Shown in pieces: positions 26,941-35,625 of a DNA stretch of 64,000 bases. The stretch spans positions 124,001 through 188,000 of the forward strand of contig NZ_JAANTH010000001.1 of NCBI RefSeq assembly GCF_011734195.1, read 5' to 3'. The DNA comes from Halobacterium sp. R2-5 (lineage in GTDB: Archaea > Halobacteriota > Halobacteria > Halobacteriales > Halobacteriaceae). The notes below the pieces were generated by a model, which saw only the letters and a program-made list of their open reading frames with translations, was not told the DNA's origin and did not search any database. A program made the position numbers and the translations under genes. Position 1 is the first letter of the stretch, and every line of letters begins with the position of its first letter.

Positions 26941-28122
26941 CTACTCGCTGGTGTCGCCGACGCCTTCGAGGCCGAGCACGCGCTCGGCGGCGGCGGCGAC
27001 CTCCGGGACGTGTTCGTCGGGCGCGTAGACGCCGAAGCGCCACTGCACGCGCTGGGACTCCTGTAACCCCTGCACGAGCGGGGACTGCTCGCTGAGCGTG
27101 CGGGCGTCCCCGTTGACTTCGACGCGCACGGAGGACTCGGGCATCGACGGCTGGCCGGGGTTGTCGACGACGACGTCGCGCTCGGGGACGCCGGCGGTGT
27201 CCGCGATCTTGCGCTCGAACCCGCGGGTGGCGTCGTAGTCGGCGGCCACGATGTCGTCGGGGACATCGCCGCGTTCGGCCCAGACGGCGCGCTTGTAGAG
27301 GTCGCGCTCGGTGACGCGGCGGGCGGCGTCGGCGGTGGCGTCGTGTTCGCGGAGCGCGCCGAGCAGTTCGGCGTCGGTCATGCGAGCGAACGTCTCGGGG
27401 TCGACGGCGGCGGTGTCGAGGAGGCGCTCGCCGGCGCGGTCGAGCATCGCGCCCGCGATGCGGGCGACGTGGTGGCGGTAGACGGTCGCGTTCATGAGCG
27501 CGCGCCCGACGAGCAGCGACTCGGCGGTGGGGACGTTGCCCTCGGCGAGCACGAGGTCGTCGCCGCGGAACGCGAGCGCGCGCAGCAGGCGGCCGTAGTC
27601 GATGGTGCCGTAGGGGACGCCGGTGTGGTGGGCGTCCCGCACGAGGTAGTCCATGCGGTCGACGTCCAGCTCCCCGGCGACGAGCTGGCCGAGCTTGCCG
27701 TCACCGCGGACGGTAGCGGCGACCCGGTCGGGGTCGAGGCCGTGATCGCGGAGCACGGCTCCGATTTCGCCGTCCGCGACGAGGTGGCCGACCTCGTCGT
27801 GGTGGCGGCCGAGGTGGCGCTGGATGATGCCCTCGGTCTGGTGGCCGTACGGGCCGTGGCCGACGTCGTGGAGGAGTGCGGCGGCGCGGACGGTGTCGGC
27901 GCGCGCGCCGGTGACGCCGAGGTGGTCGAGCGCGCGGTCGGCGAGGTGGTAGACGCCCAGCGAGTGCTCGAAGCGCGTGTGGTTCGCGGAGGGGTAGACG
28001 AGCCGGATGGTAGAGAGCTGTTTGATGTGGCGGAGCCGCTGGACGGCCGGCGCGTCCAGCAGCGCCTCGGCGACCCCCGCGACCTCGATGTAGTCGTGGA
28101 CGCTGTCCTTGATGGCGCGCAT
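26941..28122 (-). CDS. HD-superfamily phosphohydrolase (dNTPase-like)
   Basis: Protein of 393 residues with the SAMHD1/dGTPase-like HD core: RLRHIKQLS, NHTRFEHSLGVYHLA, AALLHDVGHGPYGH (the HD pair) and DVDRMDYLVRDAHHTG. Members hydrolyse dNTPs or act as related phosphohydrolases. It ends immediately after the alaS stop on the opposite strand. The C-terminal quarter is haloarchaea-specific. Confidence 0.9.
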   Translation of the reverse strand: MRAIKDSVHDYIEVAGVAEALLDAPAVQRLRHIKQLSTIRLVYPSANHTRFEHSLGVYHLADRALDHLGVTGARADTVRAAALLHDVGHGPYGHQTEGIIQRHLGRHHDEVGHLVADGEIGAVLRDHGLDPDRVAATVRGDGKLGQLVAGELDVDRMDYLVRDAHHTGVPYGTIDYGRLLRALAFRGDDLVLAEGNVPTAESLLVGRALMNATVYRHHVARIAGAMLDRAGERLLDTAAVDPETFARMTDAELLGALREHDATADAARRVTERDLYKRAVWAERGDVPDDIVAADYDATRGFERKIADTAGVPERDVVVDNPGQPSMPESSVRVEVNGDARTLSEQSPLVQGLQESQRVQWRFGVYAPDEHVPEVAAAAERVLGLEGVGDTSE

Positions 28123-28214
28123 CCCTACCCCGAGGAGGGGGCGACCGCACCAAAGGTGGTTCGGAGACGCCGCGAACGTTTGCAGGCATCCGTGGAGTTA
28201 TGGCGTTCCGTGCG

Positions 28215-28290
28215 AATTATTAGCACGCAGCGAGGAGCACAGACCCACCACCGACGGGAGAGGCGGAGACGGCTGTCATCCCCGTCTCCG
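28215..28290 (+). other. Possible small non-coding transcript or hairpin in 230-bp spacer
   Basis: Spacer between divergent genes. AATTATTAG (28215-28223) is the only TATA-like site in it apart from the one just before the GATase gene. A perfect hairpin CGGAGACGG/CCGTCTCCG (28264-28290, 9-base loop) lies about 45 bases downstream. No open frame with a credible product is present. Confidence 0.3.
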
Positions 28291-28352
28291 ACGTCGCGAC
28301 ACGACGTGCTGCGGGCGAAACGCCTTTTGACTCCGACCGACTTGACGGGTGC

Positions 28353-29042
28353 ATGAGCCGGCCACGCGTCGCGTTGCTGAACGCGGCCCACGACCCCGCC
28401 GACACGACGCGGAACTTCCGCCGGGAGCTCGACGCGGAGCTCGTGGAGTTCCACGTCACGGACAGCGACCTCCCCGCCGACCACGACTTCGAGGGCGTGG
28501 TCGTGACGGGGTCGCGGTCGTCGGTGTACTGGGACGAGGACTGGATCGACCCGCTGGTGGCGTACGTCGCGGGCTGCCACGAGGCGGGCGTCCCCGTCCT
28601 CGGCGTCTGTTTCGGCCACCAGGTCGTCGCAGCGGCGCTCGGCGGCGACGTCGACAGCATGGGCGAGTACGAGATCGGCTACCGGGACGTCGAGCAGGTC
28701 GCCGACGACCCGCTGTTCGACGGCGTCGACGAGACGTTCACGGCGTTCACCACGCACTCGGACGCGGTGACGGAGCTGCCGCGGGGCGCGGAGCTGCTCG
28801 CGGAGAACGACTACGGCGTCCACGCGTTCCGCGTCGGGCAGTCCGTCGGCGTCCAGTTCCACCCCGAGTACGACCCCGAGACCGCCGAGTCCGTCACGAA
28901 GCGGAAGAACGACCTCGCGCCCGACCGCAAGGAAGCGGTGCTGGAGGGCATCACGCCGGAGAACTACTCGGCGGCCTGTGAGGCCAAGCAGCTGTTCGAG
29001 AACTTCACGCAGTCGCTCGTCGAGCCGAAGGCCGCGGACTGA
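28353..29042 (+). CDS. Class I glutamine amidotransferase-like protein
   Basis: The 229-residue protein is similar to stand-alone GMP-synthase-type amidotransferases. The catalytic nucleophile is in GVCFGHQVV, and FHPEYD supplies the His and Glu of the triad. No synthetase domain is adjacent, so it may belong to the gamma-glutamyl hydrolase-like stand-alone group. A T-rich box CCTTTTGAC (28323-28331) about 25 bases upstream suggests a leaderless start. Confidence 0.88.
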   Translation: MSRPRVALLNAAHDPADTTRNFRRELDAELVEFHVTDSDLPADHDFEGVVVTGSRSSVYWDEDWIDPLVAYVAGCHEAGVPVLGVCFGHQVVAAALGGDVDSMGEYEIGYRDVEQVADDPLFDGVDETFTAFTTHSDAVTELPRGAELLAENDYGVHAFRVGQSVGVQFHPEYDPETAESVTKRKNDLAPDRKEAVLEGITPENYSAACEAKQLFENFTQSLVEPKAAD

Positions 29043-29047
29043 GCCTG

Positions 29048-29419
29048 TTACTGGCGCGCCGGCGGGTCGTCGCGGACGATTTTCCCGAGGAGAACGCGGT
29101 TGTCCGCGCCCCAGCGGTAGAGCCGCTCGCGGAGCGGCGCGTACCCCGGTACCTCGCGCAGCGCCGCGAACACGGGCGCGAGTTCGGGGAAGTCGCGGGC
29201 GAGCGCGCGCTCGATAGCGGCGCCGCCGGAGTAGACGGCGTCGTCCGTGAGGAGGTGCGCGGAGCGCTCGTAGTCGTCGGGGAGGCGGGCGAGCTGGTCG
29301 GGCGAGAGGTCGGTGAAGCCGACGATGTCGATGTCGCCGTGGCGCTCGGCGAAGTGCGCACACCACGTGCAGAACCCGCAGTCGTCGTCGAAGACGAGCC
29401 GCGGCGGATGCTCGGTCAT
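29048..29419 (-). CDS. DCC-family thiol-disulfide oxidoreductase
   Basis: The 123-residue protein starts LVFDDDCGFCTWCAHFA, the DxDCxFCxxC signature that names the DCC (YuxK) family, and continues with DQLARLPDDYERSAHLL and WGADNRVLLG. Likely a small redox protein. ATG at 29419 is preferred because sequence further upstream is low-complexity. Lies between two genes with little space; probably independently promoted. Confidence 0.85.
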   Translation of the reverse strand: MTEHPPRLVFDDDCGFCTWCAHFAERHGDIDIVGFTDLSPDQLARLPDDYERSAHLLTDDAVYSGGAAIERALARDFPELAPVFAALREVPGYAPLRERLYRWGADNRVLLGKIVRDDPPARQ

Positions 29420-29462
29420 GCCGTTGGGTACGGGTGGGGGTGTGAGAAAAGCGTCGGCCGCG

Positions 29463-29972
29463 TCAGTCGAAGCGCCCGGTGACCGAGCCGCAGGACTCAC
29501 AGATGGTACGGATCTCCGAGCGGTCGTCTGCGAGCTCGATGGCCTGCGTGGTCGTCTCACCGCACTCGCCGCACTCCCGGAGGATTTCGGTGTCGCCGGC
29601 GTCCTGGGGGGCGCCGATTGCGAGCGCGCGGACGCGGTCGCTGCCGCGGTTGACGCCGCGCTGGAACTCGCCGGGACCGAAGCGCGCGAGTTCGCCCGCG
29701 GAGACCTCGGTCTCGTCGGTGCTGGCGGCGTCGCCGTCCGCGTCCGCGGACTGCTGGACGTCCAGCGTCTCGAAGGTGACCGTCCCCTCGACCACGTAGA
29801 AGAACTCCTCCTGGCTCTGGTGGGCGTGGACGCCGTACGCGAAGCTGTCGCCCTCGTCGAGCTCGTAGTAGTTGAGCGCGGCGTTCGCGGCGCCGAGCGC
29901 GTCCGTCAGCGGGACGTTCCTGTCTGCGGGCCCCATCCGTGAGTCGAAGTCGTCGAGCGCAACCGTTCGCAT
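29463..29972 (-). CDS. Cupin-domain protein with C-terminal zinc ribbon
   Basis: Residues 1-115 form a cupin barrel: YELDEGDSFAYGVHAHQSQEEFFYVVEGTV has the first metal-binding motif (H, H, E) and the second half is GELARFGPGEFQRGVNRG. Residues 130-169 hold CGECG and CESCG, a zinc ribbon. ATG at 29972 gives MRTVALDDFDSRM, the usual start. Substrate unknown; the cupin-plus-ribbon fusion suggests a regulatory or RNA/DNA-linked role. Confidence 0.85.
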   Translation of the reverse strand: MRTVALDDFDSRMGPADRNVPLTDALGAANAALNYYELDEGDSFAYGVHAHQSQEEFFYVVEGTVTFETLDVQQSADADGDAASTDETEVSAGELARFGPGEFQRGVNRGSDRVRALAIGAPQDAGDTEILRECGECGETTTQAIELADDRSEIRTICESCGSVTGRFD

Positions 29973-30007
29973 GCGGGAAGCGACGGCGCGAGTTCTGATA
30001 AGCCTGA

Positions 30008-30385
<378 letters not shown>

Positions 30386-30413
30386 GAGGAGGGCTAGTTC
30401 TCGGCGCGGGTCG

Positions 30414-30575
30414 CTACGACCGTTCGATCTCGAGCTGCTCTCGGAGCTGCTGGAGGGCGTCGCTGTCGGAGAGTTCGTCGAGCCGCTCCTGGAAGTGCTC
30501 CTCGCAGACACCGACCTTCAGGCCGCCCTTCTCGACGGTGAGGTCGGCGTCCCGGTCGCAGTAGTGACACTGCAT
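30414..30575 (-). CDS. Small CxxC zinc-finger protein (53 aa, DUF6757-like)
   Basis: MQCHYCDRDADLTVEKGG with a second half VCEEHFQERLDEL. Cys at 3, 6 and 24 plus His 27 could bind zinc. Ends in a helical acidic tail (QQLREQLEIERS). It matches a tiny haloarchaeal family. It lies 28 bases from the convergent ferredoxin gene. Confidence 0.8.
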   Translation of the reverse strand: MQCHYCDRDADLTVEKGGLKVGVCEEHFQERLDELSDSDALQQLREQLEIERS

Positions 30576-30636
30576 GGGTCCCAGTTGGACCCACAAGTAC
30601 CTGAACCTCACGGCACCGGCACGCGCCAGTGGCCCC

Positions 30637-31437
30637 TTACAGGCGCTCGCGGAATGGCTCGTAGGCGGCCTCGTCGAGACCGGCTTTCCCGAGTTCTCGG
30701 CCGTGGGCGTCGCTACCGCCCGCGGGCAGGAGGTCGTACGCCTCGATTGCGTCCTCGACGAGTTCCCGGCCGCCGTCGGCGGAGCCCTCGCCGACGGGGC
30801 GGTCGTAGGGGTAGTCGAGCTCGACGGCGTCGAGGGCGCCACAGCGCGCGAGCGCCGCCTCCGGATCGGGGTAGCGCAGCGGGTGGGCGAGCCCGACCAC
30901 GCCGCAGGCGTCGGCGAGCAGCTCGGCGCCGGCCTCGAAGTCGGGGACGTCGCGGGCGACGAAGCACGGGCCGCCGTTGCCGATGAGGTCCACGAAGACG
31001 GCCCCGGGGTCGTCGTAGCCGGTGTCGGGGTGGGCGACGACGCTGCGGGCGACGTGCGGGCGGCCGAGGCCTTCGCGGGGTTCGACGTCGAGCGTGACGC
31101 CGAGCGCGTCCTCGACGTTCTCGATGATGGCGCGGCCGCGGGCGACGCGGTCGCGCTGGATGCGCTCGGTCTCGGCGACGAGGTCGTCCGTGGGGGTGAC
31201 GCCGTAGCCGAGCAGGTCGAGGCGCTGGTCGCCGGCGTCGACGCGGAGTTCGATGCCGGCGACGACCTCGACGCCGTCGCGCTCGGTGACGGGGGCGTCG
31301 AGGTCGGGGTGGAGGCGGTCGTGGTCGGTGACGGCGACGACTTCGACGTCGGCCTCGCGGGCGGCCGCGGGGACCTCGTCGAGCGTGAGCGTGCCGTCGG
31401 AGCGCTGAGTGTGGACGTGGAGGTCCGCGTACACCAT
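30637..31437 (-). CDS. PHP-domain metal-dependent phosphoesterase
   Basis: The 266-residue protein opens with YADLHVHTQRSDGTLTLDEV (the DLHxHT motif), followed by AVTDHD, GIELR and, late, GLAHPLRY and GGSDAHG, the four metal-ligand blocks of the PHP superfamily. Stand-alone PHP proteins are often phosphatases of nucleotides or small phosphates. ATG at 31437 gives the conserved start. Confidence 0.9.
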   Translation of the reverse strand: MVYADLHVHTQRSDGTLTLDEVPAAAREADVEVVAVTDHDRLHPDLDAPVTERDGVEVVAGIELRVDAGDQRLDLLGYGVTPTDDLVAETERIQRDRVARGRAIIENVEDALGVTLDVEPREGLGRPHVARSVVAHPDTGYDDPGAVFVDLIGNGGPCFVARDVPDFEAGAELLADACGVVGLAHPLRYPDPEAALARCGALDAVELDYPYDRPVGEGSADGGRELVEDAIEAYDLLPAGGSDAHGRELGKAGLDEAAYEPFRERL

Positions 31438-31573
31438 ACGGGAAGGCGTCGGCGCCGCCACCTAAACCGCCCGGTGTGTGTCGCTGTGTGATGGAAGCGT
31501 CCCTAGAGACATTAAATTCTTCACTATCGTTCATGCGAAACACTCTTGTATATCGTGAAAGTTCGTGAGGGTG

Positions 31574-31858
31574 ATGACACTCCGCGAGACCGCAACGCTG
31601 CTCGAAACCCAGGACTACCCGCTGACCGCCGACGAGCTCGCCGACGCCGTCGGGGACCACGACCTCGCCTACCCGGACGGCGAGGAGCCGCTCGAAGCGG
31701 TCATCCGGCGCTGCGGCGAACAGCGCTTCGAGGACGCCCAGGACGCGACGTTCGCGGTGTACAGCGCCCTCGACGCCGATGCGGTCGGCCGTGTCGGGTA
31801 CAGCGACCGTGACCCGACGCCGATGGGCGTCGACGGCCCCCCGCAGGTCTCGTTCTGA
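31574..31858 (+). CDS. DUF5789 family protein (94 aa)
   Basis: MTLRETATLLETQDYPLTAD, then a helix-turn-helix-like middle and the ending GYSDRDPTPMG, match the haloarchaeal DUF5789 family. TATA box TGTATATC (31548-31555) ends 18 bases before the ATG. The fold suggests a small winged-helix-like protein; role unknown. Confidence 0.82.
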   Translation: MTLRETATLLETQDYPLTADELADAVGDHDLAYPDGEEPLEAVIRRCGEQRFEDAQDATFAVYSALDADAVGRVGYSDRDPTPMGVDGPPQVSF

Positions 31859-31923
31859 GCGCGTGGGGTGTGAGCGTCCGTTACATTCATGGTGGCAAAT
31901 CCCGTACCGTGCGTATTGTTGCC

Positions 31924-32097
31924 ATGTCAATGGGTGCCTATGACGACGACGAGCACGAACGCCGCGAGGCGAAGACGAACAACGTCGAGGTGTCCGACGA
32001 CGACACTCGGACGACGTACGAAGGGTCCGTCGAGTTCGACTCCGGCGACTCCGCCGAGGACCTCATCGACCAGTTCCAGCAGCTGCAGTCGAACTAG
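31924..32097 (+). CDS. DUF5786 family small acidic protein (57 aa)
   Basis: MSMGAYDDDEHERREAKTNN and SVEFDSGDSAEDLIDQFQQL identify DUF5786, a conserved haloarchaeal protein of unknown role. ATG at 31924 is preferred to the upstream in-frame codon at 31870. The stop overlaps the convergent membrane-protein gene by 4 bases. Confidence 0.85.
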   Translation: MSMGAYDDDEHERREAKTNNVEVSDDDTRTTYEGSVEFDSGDSAEDLIDQFQQLQSN

Positions 32098-32804
32098 GAC
32101 CTCTGTTCTACCGCGAGCAGCGCGGCGGTCGTCACCGTGACGACTGCCGCGACGTGCCCCCCGACGGCGACGGCGAGCGGCGGGTGCGTCCAGACGAACG
32201 GGAGCAACGCGGTCTGCAGGGCGCCGAACGCCAGCGTCCGGTAGCCGACCGAGCGCGCCGCGTCGGCGGTGTCGGCGTCGAACTCGTGGGTGAGCGACAG
32301 CCAGAGCCCGACGACCGACGCCCACCACCCCGTCCCGATGCGGTAGCAGACGTCCCAGAGCACGAGCAGCGCGAACGCCGCGGGCAGCAGCGGCGGCGAG
32401 TCGCCGAGCAGCCCGGCGAACAGCGTCGCGCCGTCCCGCGGGTCGTAGACGAAGAGGTACGTCAGCAGCACGACGTACGCGACGACGCCGAGCACCACTT
32501 CGAGGCTGGACGCGAACAGCAGGCGCCGGTAGCGGACCGGGAGCCTCGACCGGCGCGCGCGCTTTCCGATGGCGAGCATGAACGCGCTACCGCCGGCCGC
32601 GACGACGACGGCCACCGTCCCCGGCAGCACCGCCTCCGGCAGGTCGTAAGCGAGCGCGAGCGCGAGCAGAACCGCCTCGAAGCCGGCGAACTGCACGAGG
32701 ACCGCGGTCCGCTCGGCGACGTCGACGCCGGGGATCGCGCCGACGATGCTCTCGTACACCCACGCCTCGCCGTAGACCGTCCCGTCGGGGCCGGCCTCAC
32801 CCAT
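32094..32804 (-). CDS. Haloarchaeal multi-pass membrane protein (DUF7530-like)
   Basis: The 236-residue protein has about six membrane helices with conserved-looking loops DVAERTAVLVQFAGFEAVLL, YDPRDGATLFAGLLGDSPPLL and WDVCYRIGTGWWASVVGL. No enzymatic motif is visible. The start overlaps the end of the upstream NAD(P)-binding gene by 8 bases, so they form an operon. Confidence 0.75.
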   Translation of the reverse strand: MGEAGPDGTVYGEAWVYESIVGAIPGVDVAERTAVLVQFAGFEAVLLALALAYDLPEAVLPGTVAVVVAAGGSAFMLAIGKRARRSRLPVRYRRLLFASSLEVVLGVVAYVVLLTYLFVYDPRDGATLFAGLLGDSPPLLPAAFALLVLWDVCYRIGTGWWASVVGLWLSLTHEFDADTADAARSVGYRTLAFGALQTALLPFVWTHPPLAVAVGGHVAAVVTVTTAALLAVEQRS

Positions 32805-33696
32805 CGGTCGCCTCCCCGCCGCGGAGCGCGCGCCGTGCGGCGTCAGCGAACGGGGTCAGCTCCACGGGCACCACGTCCCGAATGCGGTCGTCCGTGACGA
32901 CGACGGGGTTCTTCAGGCCGTGAATCAGCGGGTGGACGACCGACCGCGGCACGTCGGTGACGAGGTCCACCCAGTACGTCGACAGCCGCGGCGACAGCAC
33001 GGGCACCGGGACGACGAAGAGGCGCTCGCCCGCGAGTACGGCGGTGCGTTCGAGCATCGCCTGGTAGGACAGCACCTCCGGGCCGCCGACCTCGTACGTC
33101 TCGCCCGCGGTCTCCGGGTGGTCGAGGACGCCGACGAGGTACGCGACGACGTCCGAGACGGCGATGGGCTGACAGGGCGTCCGCACCCACCTCGGCGCGA
33201 CCATCACGGGGAGTTTGGCGACGAGCTGGTGGACCACCTCGAAGCTCGCGCTCCCCGCGCCGACGATGACGGCCGCGCGCAGCGTCGTGAGGTCGAAGTC
33301 GCCGTCGGCGAGGACGGCCTCGACTTCGCGGCGCGAGGCGAGGTGCGGGGAGAGGTCGTCGCCGGTCTCTCCGAGGCCGCCGAGGTAGATCACCCGGGAG
33401 ACGCCCGCGGCGTCGGCGGCCGCGACGAAGTTCCGTGCGGCGCGGCGGTCGCGCTCGGCGAAGTCGCCGCCCGACCCCATCGAGTGGACGAGGTAGTACG
33501 CCGCGTCGACGCCGTCGAAGGCGACGGACAGCGAGTCCGCGTCGAGCAGGTCGCCCGCGACGACCTCGACGCCGTCGGGCTGGTCGTACCGCTTCGGATC
33601 GCGGACGAGCGCCTGGACGTCGTGGCCGGCGTCGACGAGCGCCGGGACGAGGTTGCCGCCGACGAAGCCGGAAGCGCCGGTGACGAGTACGCGCAT
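32797..33696 (-). CDS. NAD(P)-binding protein, NmrA/atypical SDR family
   Basis: Rossmann-fold protein of 299 residues starting MRVLVTGASGFVGGNLVPAL, with DLLDADSLSVAFDGVDAAYY and YLVHSMG at the positions typical of complex-I-assembly-like (NDUFA9/YcaC) SDRs. The Tyr-x-x-x-Lys catalytic pair is not evident. The C-terminal half contains TDVPRSVVHPLIHGLKNPVV. It overlaps the membrane gene downstream. Confidence 0.85.
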   Translation of the reverse strand: MRVLVTGASGFVGGNLVPALVDAGHDVQALVRDPKRYDQPDGVEVVAGDLLDADSLSVAFDGVDAAYYLVHSMGSGGDFAERDRRAARNFVAAADAAGVSRVIYLGGLGETGDDLSPHLASRREVEAVLADGDFDLTTLRAAVIVGAGSASFEVVHQLVAKLPVMVAPRWVRTPCQPIAVSDVVAYLVGVLDHPETAGETYEVGGPEVLSYQAMLERTAVLAGERLFVVPVPVLSPRLSTYWVDLVTDVPRSVVHPLIHGLKNPVVVTDDRIRDVVPVELTPFADAARRALRGGEATDG

Positions 33697-33721
33697 AGCC
33701 GCCACGTGGGCGCCCGGCGGC

Positions 33722-34645
33722 TTAACTGTCGAGGGCGCCCCAGCCCGGTGTCGGGGGCGCACCCCGCGCTTCTTCGACCGCCCCGCCCAGTCCGGGGTCG
33801 GGGTCGTCGGACCCGGCGCGCTCGGCCCACTCGCGGGCAGCGGCGCCGACCCACGAGTCCGCGTCCAGGGCGGTCTCGTAGGCCTGCTCCCGCTTGTTCG
33901 GTTCGACCGCGGTGGTGCCGGGTGCGCTCGCCGCGGTGACCGCGACGAAGCGCGCGCGGTCCTCCGCCGTGAGGGCGCCCTCGGCGAGGCGTTCGAGGAC
34001 GCCGGTGGACGCGACGCGTCCACCGTGCTCCCGGTCGCTTCCGCTCCCGGGAGTGCCGTCCGCGAGGTCGTCCGGGTCGGGGTACGCGAACACCTTCTCG
34101 CCGACCGCCTGCGGGCCGAACAGCAGCGACGACTGCTCGTCGGGAGGTTCGCCGTCGAGCAGGCGGTCGCCGCCGACGTCGCGCTCGACGCGTTCGCACT
34201 CCGTGTCCACGTCGAGCGCGAGGTTGTGGCCGGGGTACTCCGCGCACTCCTCGGGGTAGACGTCGCTGTCGTGGACGCGACACTGGAGCGTCTCGGGGTC
34301 GAGGAACGCACAGGTCGGCAGCCACGACGCGTCGGCGTCGAACGGCGCGACGGGCTTCGGGAGCTTCCGGATGCCGACGAAGAACGCGGGCTTCCCGGCG
34401 ATGGCGGCGACCTCGTGGCCGTCGATTTCGACGCTCGGGCCGTCGCTCGCTTCCCACAGACGAGGCGTGAGCGCGTCGGCGAGCCCCGCGTCGAGAAAGC
34501 CACGTACGTCCTCGCGGGTCAGTGGCACGAGGTTGTACGTGTCGTCGAGCGGGCGCTGGGGGCCGCGGCGCTCGTGTTCGGGGACGTCCGCGAGCGGGCG
34601 CCAGTCCACGCAGCAGCCAGCGCAGTTCTCGCAGTCGACCTCCAT
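33722..34645 (-). CDS. YkgJ-family cysteine-cluster protein
   Basis: The 307-residue protein opens with VDCENCAGCCVDW and later has PTCAFLDPETLQCRVHDSD and YPEECAEYPG, the Cys pattern of the YkgJ/Fe-S (or zinc) family. Residues about 198-214 (TPGSGSDREHGGRVASTGV region) are encoded by two perfect palindromes at 34004-34054 and look like an insertion into a DPDDLA...LERLAEGALT helical stretch. Function unknown. Confidence 0.82.
   Translation of the reverse strand: MEVDCENCAGCCVDWRPLADVPEHERRGPQRPLDDTYNLVPLTREDVRGFLDAGLADALTPRLWEASDGPSVEIDGHEVAAIAGKPAFFVGIRKLPKPVAPFDADASWLPTCAFLDPETLQCRVHDSDVYPEECAEYPGHNLALDVDTECERVERDVGGDRLLDGEPPDEQSSLLFGPQAVGEKVFAYPDPDDLADGTPGSGSDREHGGRVASTGVLERLAEGALTAEDRARFVAVTAASAPGTTAVEPNKREQAYETALDADSWVGAAAREWAERAGSDDPDPGLGGAVEEARGAPPTPGWGALDS
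34004..34054. repeat. Two adjacent palindromes inside the YkgJ coding sequence
   Basis: CGGTGGACGC/GCGTCCACCG (34004-34026, 3-base loop) is a perfect 10-bp hairpin. CTCCCGG/CCGGGAG (34029-34054) follows 2 bases later with a 12-base loop whose TCGCTTC resembles the element body at 11609. Both are read through in frame. Confidence 0.75.
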
Positions 34646-34703
34646 ACCCGGAAGTGGGGCGCGCGAGCCGAAAGCGTTTGCCCGCGCGCACCCAAGCAGG
34701 GGT

Positions 34704-34904
34704 ATGAGCGAGCGCTGTGAGGGCTGCGGGGACGCCGTCCGGGTCGCGGGCGGCATCGGCGACATCTGGACGATGGACCCCGCGGGGACGGGCGGGATGA
34801 CCCTGGAGTTCGCCGACGACTCGGAGTTCTTCCTCTGTTTCGACTGCATCGACGGCCTCCCGGACGAGCCGCGGGCCGCGGACGTCGCGGCGCTCGGCGA
34901 CTAG
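34704..34904 (+). CDS. Small four-cysteine protein (66 aa, DUF7561-like)
   Basis: CEGCGDAVRVAGGIGDIWTM and LCFDCIDGL give two CxxC pairs. It matches a haloarchaeal small zinc-finger family. Starts 58 bases from the divergent YkgJ gene; its stop overlaps the convergent XRE gene by 4 bases. Confidence 0.8.
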   Translation: MSERCEGCGDAVRVAGGIGDIWTMDPAGTGGMTLEFADDSEFFLCFDCIDGLPDEPRAADVAALGD

Positions 34905-35134
34905 TCGAGGTCGCCGACGGTCGCGTCGAGGTCGACGTCCGGGCTGAACAGCTCCTCGACGGGCACCTCGAAGAACACCGCGAGCTTGAACACGAGCTCG
35001 ACGGAGGGGTCGTAGCGGTCGCCCTCGACGGCGTTGATGGTCTGACGGGTGACTTCGACGCGCTCGGCGAGCTCGCGCTGGCTGAGGCCGTGACGCTCGC
35101 GGTGGTCGCGCAGCGAGTTCTCCACCGCGGTCAC
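34901..35134 (-). CDS. XRE-family HTH transcriptional regulator
   Basis: 77-residue helix-turn-helix protein. NSLRDHRERHGLSQRELAER and VTRQTINAVEGDRYDPSVEL are the HTH and its flanking helix, ending with VPVEELFSPD as in small Xre repressors. The GTG at 35134 overlaps the DUF2178 stop (GTGA). Translationally coupled to it, and probably autoregulates the operators at 35626-35668. Confidence 0.9.
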   Translation of the reverse strand: MTAVENSLRDHRERHGLSQRELAERVEVTRQTINAVEGDRYDPSVELVFKLAVFFEVPVEELFSPDVDLDATVGDLD

Positions 35135-35523
35135 CTCCGCCGCCGGACCGCGAACAGCAGGCCCGCGTACGTGAGGTACAGCACGGCGACCGAGAGCGCG
35201 ACCGCGCTGGTGGCGGGCCCCCACTCGAAGCGGCCGAGCCCCCACGCGACGGTGAGCGCGGGAAACACGACGGCGGACGCCCACCCGAAGACGGTCAGCG
35301 TGAGCTGGGCGGCCTCCTCCGCGATGGCCTCGTCGCGCTCGTCGAAGACGGTCGTCTCCGCGCGGGACTGGACGGCGACCACGCCGACCATGGCGACGGC
35401 GTAGATGCCGACCCCGACGAGCGGACGGTCTGCGGCGGTGAGAACGCCGAGCGCGAGGCCGGCGACGACGGCCAACCCGGTGACGGTCCTGCGGACGCTC
35501 CGCGCGTCGGCGAGAGCGTTCAC
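35131..35523 (-). CDS. DUF2178 membrane protein
   Basis: 130-residue protein with four membrane helices; the cytoplasmic middle FDERDEAIAEEAAQLTLTVFGW is the DUF2178 signature. It is commonly paired with a small XRE repressor, as here. The start GTG at 35523 overlaps the stop of a 23-codon frame upstream. The pair may be a membrane-anti-repressor module; not proven. Confidence 0.88.
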   Translation of the reverse strand: MNALADARSVRRTVTGLAVVAGLALGVLTAADRPLVGVGIYAVAMVGVVAVQSRAETTVFDERDEAIAEEAAQLTLTVFGWASAVVFPALTVAWGLGRFEWGPATSAVALSVAVLYLTYAGLLFAVRRRR

Positions 35524-35591
35524 GACGCGCTCACCTCGGTGGGCGCGTCGGTTCCCGCGGGCGGTGCGTGCGTGGAGTGCGTGCCAGTCAT
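35520..35591 (-). CDS. Possible 23-residue leader peptide of the DUF2178-XRE operon
   Basis: ATG at 35591 opens MTGTHSTHAPPAGTDAPTEV and ends with a TGA that overlaps the DUF2178 GTG (GTGA). Its sequence is Thr/Pro/His-rich with no known domain. The exact overlap suggests translational coupling from a leader, but chance cannot be excluded. Confidence 0.45.
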   Translation of the reverse strand: MTGTHSTHAPPAGTDAPTEVSAS

Positions 35592-35625
35592 CTGAATCAC
35601 CGGTCGAACGCTCGATGGAAAGAGC

